DNA from: Bacteroidaceae bacterium
Lineage (GTDB): Bacteria; Bacteroidota; Bacteroidia; Bacteroidales; Bacteroidaceae
Direction of reading: 5' to 3'
Length of the DNA: 44,468 nt
NCBI GenBank assembly: GCA_017520935.1
Contig: JAFXEF010000045.1
Span: forward strand, 1 to 44,468
Position 1 is the first letter of the stretch. Each line of letters begins with the position of its first letter. The translations under genes and the position numbers were made by a program. Below the pieces are notes generated by a model, which was not told where the DNA came from, made no database searches, and was given only the letters and a program-made list of their open reading frames with translations. Below, in pieces: positions 16,307 to 24,288 of the stretch.

Positions 16307-17413
16307 CTATTTGCCGCGAACTCTGAGTTCCCCAAACACGCACCACCTCACAATCGGTATCCTGCGTAACACCTCCCACAACACTACCGACCCGGCAAAG
16401 GTGGCTATGAGCGCAAGGACATAGATGCTCCACACGGGCAGTGTGGTGGACTTGAGCCACAGGCAAGCACCGGTGCAGACGGTCATGTGCACGATGTAGA
16501 GTCCGAAACTGCTGCGGGTCATATATTGGGCAAACGGCGAGGTGCAGTCGTACCTATGCCTGAAAAGCCCGAGCAGGGCCAGTGTCATTGACCAGCAGTA
16601 AGTGACACACGTAAAACCCTGCAACACACCAGGAGAGGTATAATCCTCACCATAAAACCACACACAGAACCACACACACCAAATGATAGCCAACATACCA
16701 TACCACATCCATTCGCGAGCCAGGTACTCATGCACCCTCTCCGAAGAGAATATATAGTAGCCGGCAAGGAACACCCCGAAGTAGTAGACAGGACGGTAGA
16801 GATTGAACAGTCCGTCAAATGTGCCCGGCTCATCTATCTGCGTCTGTGCCAAAGCTCCCAAGAAGAAAAAGAAAGCAACGAGCACATACATTACACCTCG
16901 ATTTGAGAGCCGTGCAAGCCACGTCCCTACCCTATCGGCATCGAGCACCTTACGCACCAGAAGAAGCAATAAGGAGAACACGTAGAGGTCTTGGATAAAC
17001 CACAGCGGCCCCGTACCACTGACAACACCGATAAGGAACTTTACCGGCAGGGGCATCCCCTCGGGCATTGCCCCACCCGCTGCCTTCATGTTGACCAGGC
17101 CCAATACCCAGCCGAAGACAAGCAGGCCGAGCGTGGAGGGCACCAGCAACTTGCGTGTGCGCTCCTTGCAAAACTCCTTTGTCGTACGATACTGTAACGC
17201 ATAGCGGCTCGACATGCCTGCAAGCACGAACATCAAAGTCATGAACCACGGATAGAGTATCGTGCCCACGACATCCTGCCACTGCTGCTCGGCAAACCCG
17301 CCAATGCCACCAAACACGCCCAAGGCATTGAAGTTATAGAACACGTGGTAGATGAGCACCAACGCTACGGTGACCCAACGCAGATTGTCGATGAAGAAAT
17401 AACGTCGTTTCAT
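16307..17413 (-). CDS. Acyltransferase family 3 membrane protein
   Basis: A 368-residue integral membrane protein of the acyltransferase-3 family (OafA/OpgC type), which moves acyl groups onto envelope glycans. Seen: N-terminal RYFFIDNLRWVTVALVLIYHVF with the conserved Arg and His, about ten hydrophobic helices, FCKERTRKLLVPSTLGLLVFG, GPLWFIQDLYVFSLL and a late FGLYIVHMTVCTGACLWL helix with His. It starts 3 nt after the stop of the small membrane protein gene, so they share an operon. The acceptor is unknown. Confidence 0.88.
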   Translation of the reverse strand: MKRRYFFIDNLRWVTVALVLIYHVFYNFNALGVFGGIGGFAEQQWQDVVGTILYPWFMTLMFVLAGMSSRYALQYRTTKEFCKERTRKLLVPSTLGLLVFGWVLGLVNMKAAGGAMPEGMPLPVKFLIGVVSGTGPLWFIQDLYVFSLLLLLVRKVLDADRVGTWLARLSNRGVMYVLVAFFFFLGALAQTQIDEPGTFDGLFNLYRPVYYFGVFLAGYYIFSSERVHEYLAREWMWYGMLAIIWCVWFCVWFYGEDYTSPGVLQGFTCVTYCWSMTLALLGLFRHRYDCTSPFAQYMTRSSFGLYIVHMTVCTGACLWLKSTTLPVWSIYVLALIATFAGSVVLWEVLRRIPIVRWCVFGELRVRGK

Positions 17414-17416
17414 TGT

Positions 17417-17875
17417 TTACTCTTTCTTCAGCAATTCATGCGGATAATTGATTACATACTGCTTCCCGTTCTCCAGAGTGACGAGGGCGAGTTCCTTCTT
17501 ATTGACGGCATACATCTGGAACTTGCCAATATGGATATTTTCAAAATGTCCCGTGTAGCCCATCAATCCTCCATTGCCCCAAGACTTACCGGTGCCCTTC
17601 AGTTCCCCTTTCAGGATAGGACGCACAGAGCTAACACCCTCCAGCACCTTGCTTCCCAAGAAGAACTGTACGATGATAAAGTCTTTCTCTATATAGAAGT
17701 AACGGGGTGTACGCAGCATGAAGACAAATATCACCGCGAAGACGATAGGCGCCACGATACGGTCGGCCATATCTCCTCCCTGAAAATACACATCATACAA
17801 AACATATAGGGTGAGCAGCACCACTGCTACCGTCATTGCAATCACTTGCCAATCTCTACGAAACTTGTAAATCAT
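17417..17875 (-). CDS. Small two-helix membrane protein with PH-like C-terminal domain
   Basis: A 152-residue protein with two adjacent transmembrane helices (about residues 8-25 and 38-54) and a soluble beta-rich C-terminal half (RYFYIEKDFIIVQFFLGS, KFQMYAVNKKELALVTLENG) like bacterial PH domains. Function unknown. The frame is open a further 25 codons upstream, but those codons come from a palindromic repeat, and MIYKFRRDW at 17875 is the natural start. It lies downstream of the SPFH and Arc-type genes and directly upstream of acyltransferase 3. From memory SPFH/Arc/small-membrane trios recur in Bacteroidales. Confidence 0.7.
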   Translation of the reverse strand: MIYKFRRDWQVIAMTVAVVLLTLYVLYDVYFQGGDMADRIVAPIVFAVIFVFMLRTPRYFYIEKDFIIVQFFLGSKVLEGVSSVRPILKGELKGTGKSWGNGGLMGYTGHFENIHIGKFQMYAVNKKELALVTLENGKQYVINYPHELLKKE

Positions 17876-17879
17876 AATA

Positions 17880-17945
17880 ATGAGGCCTCCCCCCTTCCCC
17901 TCCCAAGGAGGGGTGACACGAGCATCGCGAAAAGGGTAAGGACTT
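17880..17945. repeat. Dispersed palindromic element, partial copy
   Basis: Contains the CCCCTCCCAAGGAGGGGTGAC core, followed by a spacer. It separates the small membrane protein gene from the Arc-type gene and adds spurious open codons in front of the former. Confidence 0.75.
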
Positions 17946-17980
17946 TTCAATTGTTACTATTTTTAGGGTGAGGCTCCCTA

Positions 17981-18145
17981 TCACTTCTTCTTCCGCCCAC
18001 TCTTCTTCAGTGCCTCAGCAATAATCCATTGCAGCTGCCCGTTGGTAGAGCGGAACTCATCGGCTGCCCACTTTTCAATGGCAGCCATCGTCTCGGCATC
18101 TACGCGCAGAACGAAACTCTTGGTTTTATTGTCTTTTTCGGCCAT
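17981..18145 (-). CDS. Arc-type ribbon-helix-helix DNA-binding protein
   Basis: A 54-residue protein with one ribbon-helix-helix domain: basic N-terminus (MAEKDNKTKSF), DNA-contacting strand KSFVLRVDAETM, helix A (AAIEKWAADEF), turn (RSTNGQ) and helix B (LQWIIAEALKKS), then a Lys/Arg tail. RHH proteins bind DNA as dimers. It may autoregulate this cluster or the SPFH gene (inference). The start is the ATG at 18145; the 18 earlier open codons come from the palindromic element at 18153-18247. Confidence 0.85.
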   Translation of the reverse strand: MAEKDNKTKSFVLRVDAETMAAIEKWAADEFRSTNGQLQWIIAEALKKSGRKKK

Positions 18146-18152
18146 AACAACG

Positions 18153-18247
18153 AGAGAAGCCTCACCCCAACCCCTCCCAAGGAGGAGTGACTCAGACATT
18201 GCAGAGCCTAATTCCCCTCCTTGGGAGGGGTTAGGGGAGGCTTCTCT
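18153..18247. repeat. Dispersed palindromic element, best full-length copy
   Basis: A 95-bp element with terminal inverted arms of about 32 bp. The left arm begins AGAGAAGCCTCACCCCAACC and continues to AAGGAGG; the reverse complement of the right arm matches it except for about two positions. A 30-bp centre carries GTGACTCAGAC. This copy defines the family found at 2113, 17880, 21131, 21679, 21849, 26118 and 28420. It encodes no protein of its own, so any movement must depend on an enzyme elsewhere. Confidence 0.85.
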
Positions 18248-18251
18248 TATA

Positions 18252-19205
18252 TTAATGATTCAACGTACCTGAATTAATCACCGGCTGTGCAGGTTCATCA
18301 GCACAGAGCACTACCAGCAGGTTGCTCACCATAGCCGCCTTCTTCTCCTCATCGAGGTCAACGACAGCCTCCGTAGAGAGCTTGTCGAGCGCGAGCTTCA
18401 CCATCGACACGGCACCCTCCACAATCTTCTCACGAGCAGTGATGATAGCGCTTGCCTGCTGACGCTTGAGCATGATGGCAGCAATCTCGGGTGCATAGGC
18501 AAGGTAGTTGATGCGAGCCTCTACAACCTCGATACCGGCCATTGAGAGACGCTCGTTGAGTTGATGCACCAACTCCTGATTGATTTCATCGGCATTGGAG
18601 CGCAAGGTAAGCTGCTCATCCGCAGCATCGGTGTCGTCATAGGCATAGCGGCCAGCCACCTGGCGCAATGCCGCATCACTCTGCACGCGCACAAAGTTCT
18701 CAAAGGCCCTCATACGTCCGGCCACAGCACCGGCAGTTGTCGTAGCACCGGCGAGTGCCATTGTCTGCGAGTCAATCTCGAAAAGTGCCTTGTAGGTATC
18801 CTTCAGTTTCCACACCAAGACCACACCAATCATGATAGGGTTACCCGTCAGGTCGTTCACCTTGATAGGCTCAGGATTGAGGTTACGCGCGCGGAGTGAC
18901 ACCTTCTTCTTGTCCAAGAAGGGGTTCACCCAATAGAAACCAGCCTGACGGAACGTGCCCTTGTACTTACCGAAGAACACCATCACACGCGCCTCATTGG
19001 GCTCGAGTGTCATGAAGCCGATGAAGTGGACAAACCACAACACAAGCAACACAATACCCACAACAATCCCCAGCACCGTAGGAATGTAGTTATTGGCTGC
19101 ACCCACAAAACTTAATACCGCAGCAGCAACCATCGCCAGATTGACCAACAAGGCCAAAAAGCCATTCATCACCATACCTTTGTAATCTCTTTCTTTTGTT
19201 TCCAT
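18252..19205 (-). CDS. SPFH domain protein (stomatin/flotillin-like)
   Basis: A 317-residue membrane-anchored SPFH/band-7 protein. Seen: two N-terminal hydrophobic segments (about 12-30 and 42-68), then the SPFH domain starting TLEPNEARVMVFFGKYKGTF, with NPFLDKKKVSLRARNLN and NPIMIGVVLVWKLKDTY, followed by the helical GIEVVEARINYLAYAPEIAA and the LKRQQASAIITAREKIVEGA coiled coil. Such proteins scaffold membrane microdomains and often regulate proteases. First gene of the minus-strand membrane cluster. The divergent porin gene starts about 155 bp away. Confidence 0.93.
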   Translation of the reverse strand: METKERDYKGMVMNGFLALLVNLAMVAAAVLSFVGAANNYIPTVLGIVVGIVLLVLWFVHFIGFMTLEPNEARVMVFFGKYKGTFRQAGFYWVNPFLDKKKVSLRARNLNPEPIKVNDLTGNPIMIGVVLVWKLKDTYKALFEIDSQTMALAGATTTAGAVAGRMRAFENFVRVQSDAALRQVAGRYAYDDTDAADEQLTLRSNADEINQELVHQLNERLSMAGIEVVEARINYLAYAPEIAAIMLKRQQASAIITAREKIVEGAVSMVKLALDKLSTEAVVDLDEEKKAAMVSNLLVVLCADEPAQPVINSGTLNH

Positions 19206-19287
19206 AGTCTTTCCATTTATCAGTTAATAAAACAATATCATTTTGATATCACAAAGATTCAATTTAAATTCTGACATTTCCAAATAT

Positions 19288-19320
19288 TTTGGCAAAAAAA
19301 TGAAAAAGTTGTATCTTTGC
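19288..19320 (+). promoter_or_regulatory. Promoter of the TorF-like porin gene
   Basis: TTTG at 19288-19291, a 20-nt spacer and TATCTTTGC at 19312-19320. Confidence 0.72.
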
Positions 19321-19360
19321 TCACGAATTACAAACCATTAACAACTATTTGTATAAAGAA

Positions 19361-20107
19361 ATGAAGAAAAACAACGTTCTAATGATTGCTTGCGCTCTTC
19401 TTCTCGGCTCGGTTGCTACAACCCCGCTTCGTGCGCAAGAGAGTGGTGATTGGTCCATGACCGTAGGTGCCGATGCCGTGAGCCATTATCTGTGGCGCGG
19501 TACGAATTTGGCAGGTCCCAGTATCCAACCCTCGGCCTATTTTGATTATGAGAAGGGCGACTGGGCGGTAAGTCTCGGTGTATGGGGCACCAAGTCGTTC
19601 TTGAAAAACGATTATAATGAGCTGGACCTCTCGGTAGAGGCTTCGTGGCGCAACCTCACCTTGTCGCTCACCGACTATGGTGAAGGTGAGTACTTCGGTC
19701 CCTGGCAGGATGGCCACTTCCTCGACTTCGGCCTGAGCTATACGCTGAGTGAGAATATCCCCGTGACCTTCTCGTGGTACTCTATCATCAACCAGACTTT
19801 CGAGGGCTCTATGGATGGTGGCGGTTTCGACTGGGCTACTGCTTTCCCCTCATACTTTGAGGTAGCCTACGATTTCTCCCTCTCGGTGGTGGATTTCAGC
19901 ATAGTGGCAGGACTCCTCCCATACAGCTCGGTATATTATGAGAACGACGATTTCGGCATCTGCAACCTCCACCTCACTGCCGGCCACGAGTTCGAGTTTA
20001 ACCACGGTGGCACCCTCCCCGTGGCGGCCCAAGTGATGTACAACCCCATGTGGAAGGAGTTCTTCTGGGGCGTAAGTGTGGGTTACTACTTCTCCATAGA
20101 CCTGTAA
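19361..20107 (+). CDS. TorF-like outer-membrane beta-barrel protein
   Basis: A 248-residue exported protein. Residues 1-29 are a signal peptide (basic MKKNN, hydrophobic core, LRAQES cleavage region). The rest alternates polar and hydrophobic residues as in a small beta-barrel, with the motif SHYLWRGTNLAGPSIQPSA of TorF-family putative porins and a terminal aromatic strand ending YYFSIDL. Proposed role: small-molecule passage or a structural outer-membrane barrel; substrate unknown. The start is the ATG at 19361; a TTG 12 nt earlier keeps the frame but weakens the signal peptide. Monocistronic with its own terminator. Confidence 0.85.
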   Translation: MKKNNVLMIACALLLGSVATTPLRAQESGDWSMTVGADAVSHYLWRGTNLAGPSIQPSAYFDYEKGDWAVSLGVWGTKSFLKNDYNELDLSVEASWRNLTLSLTDYGEGEYFGPWQDGHFLDFGLSYTLSENIPVTFSWYSIINQTFEGSMDGGGFDWATAFPSYFEVAYDFSLSVVDFSIVAGLLPYSSVYYENDDFGICNLHLTAGHEFEFNHGGTLPVAAQVMYNPMWKEFFWGVSVGYYFSIDL

Positions 20108-20137
20108 TCAGCCTATAGCTACAGTCAACATATATGG

Positions 20138-20165
20138 CGGCCTGCTTCGGTAGGCCGTCTTTTTC
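20138..20165 (+). terminator. Terminator after the porin gene
   Basis: CGGCCT-GCTTCGGT-AGGCCG hairpin followed by TCTTTTTCG. Confidence 0.85.
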
Positions 20166-20355
20166 GTTTCATCGGATGTGCCATCCGATGAAAATCTTTC
20201 AGAATTTATCTATCCCCCAATGCCTCTCAGCTAAACTCGGCATAAAATCCTGACAGCCTCCGAATCCCCACGATTTTGCAGCCCAGTTGGGAAACATTTG
20301 CAGCCTACTTGGTGCGCAGATTTTCGGTCTTCAACGGCAGTCGCCATTTTCGGCT

Positions 20356-20530
20356 GGTCAACGCGGTCAACGCGGTCAACTCACCTGCTTTCAAGAGGAA
20401 GAAAGAGCTTAATATTATATTATATATAATAATATATAATTAATAATATTACCCCCTATATATAGGGTCTCCCGTGCCGGCTCCTACAAAATAAAAAACA
20501 GGAGAGTTTACCGCGTTGACCGCGTTTACC
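20356..20530. repeat. MITE-like element with 27-bp inverted ends
   Basis: GGTCAACGCGGTCAACGCGG...CTC (20356-20382) and GAGTTTACCGCGTTGACCGC...ACC (20504-20530) are reverse complements at 25 of 27 positions. Each is itself made of three GCGGTCAAC-type units. The interior is extremely AT-rich (20410-20450) with nested palindromes and has no ORF. Confidence 0.6.
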
Positions 20531-20704
20531 GTTTATGTCATCCTGAGCGAAGCGAAGGATCTACTCTCCTCTTCGGATGGCAAAGATACTACTTATTAAT
20601 GTCGGATTATGAACCACTGTCGGTTGTTTTTTCGGGGCACCCGCCTGCATATTTTTATTTTAAAATAATTCGGTGCTCATAGCCTATAATTCAGAATAAA
20701 GCCG

Positions 20705-20713
20705 TATTTTTGC
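20705..20713 (+). promoter_or_regulatory. -7 box of mfd
   Basis: TATTTTTGC fits TAnnTTTGC and overlaps the TTG at 20710, which rules that codon out as the mfd start. Confidence 0.65.
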
Positions 20714-20775
20714 AATTCAAGAAAAAGGTAGGCGAATGCGGCAAAAATGCAGCATTGGCCCTAAAGGCATTGATT

Positions 20776-23700
20776 ATGGAGATTCAAGACTTGGCAAAGC
20801 GCTTTGCCGGGCACTCGGGCGTGAGTGCCCTGCGGCATGTATGGAACGACGAGACTGTGCACACGGTACACCTCAAGGGACTCTCGGCATCGGCCACCCC
20901 GATGCTGTTCAGTGCATTGGCTGTGGCCGATGAACCGTGGCAGGTGCCAGTGGTGCTCTTTGTGCTCAACGACTTGGAAGAGGCGGGCTACTTCTACCAC
21001 GACCTCACGCAAGTGCTGGGCACAGAGCAGGTGCTCTTCCTCCCCTCGTCGTACAAGCGGGCCATCAAGTACGGCCAGAAGGACTCGGCCAATGAGGTAC
21101 TGCGTACGGAGGTGCTGACGAGACTTACTGAAGCCTCCCCCTTGCCCCTCCCAACCGAAGGTCGACGCCCGAAGGGGCCAAAGTCAAGGAGGGGTGACTC
21201 GGAAAGTGCAGCGATGTGTGGGGAGAGGCCTCCATTCTACATCGTCACTTACCCCGATGCCTTGGCCGAGCTGGTGGTGTCGCAAGACACGCTCAACGAC
21301 CGTTCCATTCGCCTTGCCGTTGGCGACACGGTGGAGATTCCGCAGATAGAGAAGACGCTGGCCGAAGAGGGATTCGAACGGGTAGACTATGTGTATGAGC
21401 CAGGGCAGTTTGCCGTGCGTGGCAGCATCATCGACGTGTTTTCCTATGCCTCGGAATATCCCTACCGTATCGACCTCTTCGGTGACGAGATTGACAGCAT
21501 ACGTACCTTTGAGATTGAGTCGCAGCTCTCGCGCGACAAGGTGCAGCAGATAAGCATTGTGCCCAACTTTGAGGGCAGTGCACAGGGGCAGGTGTCTTTC
21601 TTCGACTTCCTGCCCGAGAAGGCGGCATTGGCATTTCAGGATTACGCTTGGGCGCATGAGCGGATAGAGCAAATAGTGGCCTCCCCTACCCCCTCCCAAG
21701 GAGGGGGACTTAGTTCCGCGGACTTTGTAGCTCCCTCTCCTTGGGAGAGGGCGGGGGGAGAGGCTTCTCTTCTTTCCCCTTCGGACTTCCTCAGCAAGAC
21801 CATCGGCTTCCGCCGAATAGAATTTGGCACCAGATCCGTGGTGTCTGAGGCCCCCTCTCCTTGGGAGAGGGCGGGGGGAGAGGCCTCTTCCTGTTGTATC
21901 AACTTCAACACCTCACCCCAACCACTCTTCCACAAGAACTTCGAGCTGGTGGAGCAGTCGCTCACCGGCCTCATGGAGCGTGGATACCAACTGTATATAC
22001 TCACCGACAGTGCCAAGCAGGCCGATCGCCTGAAGACCATCTTCGAGGAGCGTGGGAGCGCTATCCCCTTCGAGGCGATCGACAAGACCCTCCACGGAGG
22101 ATTCACCGATGCCACGATGCGTGTAGCCTGCTTCACCGACCATCAGATATTCGACCGTTTCCATAAGTACAACCTCCGCAGCGACAAGGCACGCAGCGGC
22201 AAGATGGCCATCTCGCTCAAGGAGCTCAGCCAGTTTGAGCCGGGCGACTATGTCGTACATATCGACCATGGTGTAGGGCGCTTTGCCGGATTGGTGCGCA
22301 TGCCCAACGGCAACAGTACCCAGGAGGTTATCAAGCTCGTATACAGCAACGATGATGTGGTGTTCGTGTCTATCCACTCGTTGCACAAGATTTCCAAGTA
22401 CAAGAGCAAGGAGGGCGAGACGCCCCGTATCAACAAGTTAGGAACGGGTGCTTGGGAAAAGCTCAAGGAACGCACCAAGATCAAGATCAAGGATATTGCC
22501 CGCGACCTCATCAAGCTCTATTCACAACGAGCTCAGGAGAAGGGCTTTGCCTATAGCCCCGACAGCTTCATGCAGCACGAGTTGGAGGCCAGCTTCCTCT
22601 ATGAAGACACCCCCGACCAGCTGAAGGCTACCGTTGACATCAAGGCCGACATGGAGCGCCAGCGACCGATGGATCGCCTCGTGTGTGGCGATGTAGGTTT
22701 CGGGAAGACCGAGGTGGCCGTGCGTGCAGCCTTCAAGGCGGCATGCGACAACAAGCAGGTGGCCGTGCTGGTGCCCACTACCGTGCTGGCCTATCAGCAT
22801 TGGCGCACCTTCTCTGAACGACTGAAGAACTTTCCCTGCAAGGTGGAGTACCTGAGCCGTGCCCGTTCGGCTGCCGACACGAAGAAGGTGCTCGAAGGGC
22901 TCAAGAGTGGTGAGGTAAACATTGTGGTGGGTACGCACAAGCTCATCGGCAAAGAGGTGAAGTTCAAGGACCTGGGTTTGCTTATCATCGACGAAGAGCA
23001 GAAGTTCGGTGTGTCGGTGAAGGAGAAGCTGCGGCAGCTGAAGGTCAGTGTCGATACGCTCACCCTCACGGCTACCCCCATACCACGTACCCTGCAGTTC
23101 TCGCTTATGGGCGCACGCGACCTGAGCATCATACAGACTCCCCCTCCCAACCGCTACCCCATACAGACAGAGGTGCATACCTTTAATGAGGAGATTATAC
23201 GTGAGGCCGTAAACTTTGAGCTCAGTCGCAACGGACAGCTCTTCATCATCAACAACCGCATACAGAACCTCCATGAGCTGGCCGCCCTGGTCACACGCAA
23301 TGTACCCGATGCCCGTGTGTGTATCGGTCACGGACAGATGCCGCCAGAGGAGTTGGAGAAGGTCATCATGAGCTTTGTGAATCACGACTACGATGTGCTC
23401 ATAGCCACCTCCATCGTGGAGAACGGCATTGACATCCCCAATGCCAACACCATCATCATCAACCAGGCCCACAACTTCGGCCTGAGCGATCTGCACCAGA
23501 TGCGAGGCCGTGTAGGCCGTGGCAACAAGAAGGCTTTCTGCTACCTGTTGGCCCCACCCCTCTCTGTGCTTACGCCTGAGGCACGCCGTCGACTGCAAGC
23601 CATCGAGAACTTCACCGACCTGGGCAGTGGCATCCATATCGCCATGCAGGATCTTGACATCCGTGGTGCCGGTAACCTGTTGGGTGCCGAGCAGAGCGGC

Positions 23701-24288
23701 TTCATTGCCGACCTCGGCTACGAGACCTATCAGAAGATTTTGGGTGAGGCAGTACATGAGCTCAAGACCAATGAGTTTGCCGACCTCATCATGGGTGACG
23801 TGGCCGATGGCGAGAAAATCAGTGGTGACGGATTCGTGGAGGAATGTGCCGTGGAGAGCGACCTCGAGCTACTCTTCCCCAACGAGTATATCCCCACCAG
23901 CAGCGAGCGTATGCTTGTGTACCGCGAGTTGGACAGCCTGGAGACCGATGACGAGCTGGCCAAGTTCCGTACCCGCCTCATCGACCGCTTCGGCCCAGTG
24001 CCCCCGATGGGTGAGGAGCTTCTCCGTGTAGTGCCCTTGCGCCACATAGGCAAGCAGCTCGGCATAGAGAAGATACTGCTCAAGGGAGGGCAGATGGCAC
24101 TCTACTTCGTGAGCAACCTCGAGAGCCCCTATTATGACAGTGTAGCCTTTGGCCGTGTGATGAACTATACGGCGATGACCTCCTACGAGTGCCGCTTCCG
24201 TGAGCTCTCGGGCAAGCGCAGTTTGCTCGTCAAGGGTATCGACTCGGTAGATGCAGCCCTCGGAGTGCTGTCGGCAATGATGTACTGA
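20776..24288 (+). CDS. mfd: Transcription-repair coupling factor Mfd
   Basis: A 1170-residue Mfd, a DNA translocase that removes stalled RNA polymerase and recruits UvrA. Seen: N-terminal UvrB-like domains; RNA-polymerase-interaction domain at about 490 (GDYVVHIDHGVGRFAGL); helicase motifs GDVGFGKTEVAVRAA (Walker A, about 638), VPTTVLAYQHW, IIDEEQKFGV (about 737), LTATPIPRTL and NGIDIPNANTI with the QMRGRVGRG motif VI; and the Mfd-specific C-terminal domain. Odd: three stretches of Ser/Pro/Gly-rich residues (about 119-152, 302-332, 358-371) come from in-frame copies of a palindromic DNA element (SPTPSQGGG, APSPWERAGGEAS) and interrupt the N-terminal UvrB-like part. Native segments between them (DFLSKTIGFRRIEFG, INFNTSPQPLFHKNFELV) still match the family. 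Start chosen at ATG 20776, downstream of the promoter. Confidence 0.96.
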   Translation: MEIQDLAKRFAGHSGVSALRHVWNDETVHTVHLKGLSASATPMLFSALAVADEPWQVPVVLFVLNDLEEAGYFYHDLTQVLGTEQVLFLPSSYKRAIKYGQKDSANEVLRTEVLTRLTEASPLPLPTEGRRPKGPKSRRGDSESAAMCGERPPFYIVTYPDALAELVVSQDTLNDRSIRLAVGDTVEIPQIEKTLAEEGFERVDYVYEPGQFAVRGSIIDVFSYASEYPYRIDLFGDEIDSIRTFEIESQLSRDKVQQISIVPNFEGSAQGQVSFFDFLPEKAALAFQDYAWAHERIEQIVASPTPSQGGGLSSADFVAPSPWERAGGEASLLSPSDFLSKTIGFRRIEFGTRSVVSEAPSPWERAGGEASSCCINFNTSPQPLFHKNFELVEQSLTGLMERGYQLYILTDSAKQADRLKTIFEERGSAIPFEAIDKTLHGGFTDATMRVACFTDHQIFDRFHKYNLRSDKARSGKMAISLKELSQFEPGDYVVHIDHGVGRFAGLVRMPNGNSTQEVIKLVYSNDDVVFVSIHSLHKISKYKSKEGETPRINKLGTGAWEKLKERTKIKIKDIARDLIKLYSQRAQEKGFAYSPDSFMQHELEASFLYEDTPDQLKATVDIKADMERQRPMDRLVCGDVGFGKTEVAVRAAFKAACDNKQVAVLVPTTVLAYQHWRTFSERLKNFPCKVEYLSRARSAADTKKVLEGLKSGEVNIVVGTHKLIGKEVKFKDLGLLIIDEEQKFGVSVKEKLRQLKVSVDTLTLTATPIPRTLQFSLMGARDLSIIQTPPPNRYPIQTEVHTFNEEIIREAVNFELSRNGQLFIINNRIQNLHELAALVTRNVPDARVCIGHGQMPPEELEKVIMSFVNHDYDVLIATSIVENGIDIPNANTIIINQAHNFGLSDLHQMRGRVGRGNKKAFCYLLAPPLSVLTPEARRRLQAIENFTDLGSGIHIAMQDLDIRGAGNLLGAEQSGFIADLGYETYQKILGEAVHELKTNEFADLIMGDVADGEKISGDGFVEECAVESDLELLFPNEYIPTSSERMLVYRELDSLETDDELAKFRTRLIDRFGPVPPMGEELLRVVPLRHIGKQLGIEKILLKGGQMALYFVSNLESPYYDSVAFGRVMNYTAMTSYECRFRELSGKRSLLVKGIDSVDAALGVLSAMMY
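21131..21232 (+). repeat. Palindromic element inside mfd, copy 1
   Basis: Begins AAGCCTCCCCCTTGCCCCTC and ends GGGGAGAGGCCTCC, and contains ACCGAAGGTCGACGCCCGAA and AAGGAGGGGTGACTCGG. Translated in frame as SPLPLPTEGRRPKGPKSRRG and following residues. The same sub-variant with CCGAAGGTCGAC occurs in the activase gene at 26118. Confidence 0.85.
21679..21771 (+). repeat. Palindromic element inside mfd, copy 2
   Basis: About 93 bp (31 codons). Both arms are present: GCCTCCCCTACCCCCTCCCA on the left and CTTGGGAGAGGGCGGGGGGA followed by GAGGCTTCTCTT on the right. Read in frame without a stop. Confidence 0.88.
21849..21888 (+). repeat. Palindromic element inside mfd, copy 3 (right arm only)
   Basis: GGCCCCCTCTCCTTGGGAGAGG continuing GCGGGGGGAGAGGCCTC is nearly identical to the right arm of copy 2 about 120 bp upstream and gives the same peptide, APSPWERAGGEAS. 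Confidence 0.85.

Larger units (their letters stand above)
20108..20709. other. 600-bp intergenic region between the porin gene and mfd
   Basis: No gene seen. It contains the porin terminator, a second hairpin with TTTCATCGGATG arms (20167-20193), a 175-bp MITE-like inverted-repeat structure (20356-20530), the motif TCATCCTGAGCGAAGCGAAG (from about 20538; a motif I recall from many unrelated genomes) and the mfd promoter. Confidence 0.7.

Noticed and set aside
20710..20775. TTG start extending Mfd by 22 residues
   Set aside because: The TTG lies inside the TATTTTTGC promoter box, and family similarity begins at the ATG at 20776.
21679..21888. Frameshifted or broken mfd
   Set aside because: The reading frame is intact through all inserts, and downstream helicase motifs are complete, so it is not a pseudogene by sequence.
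22522..23757. 411-codon minus-strand frame opposite mfd
   Set aside because: It is a shadow of the helicase-domain coding sequence, rich in His/Leu/Val as expected from reversed GC-rich codons.
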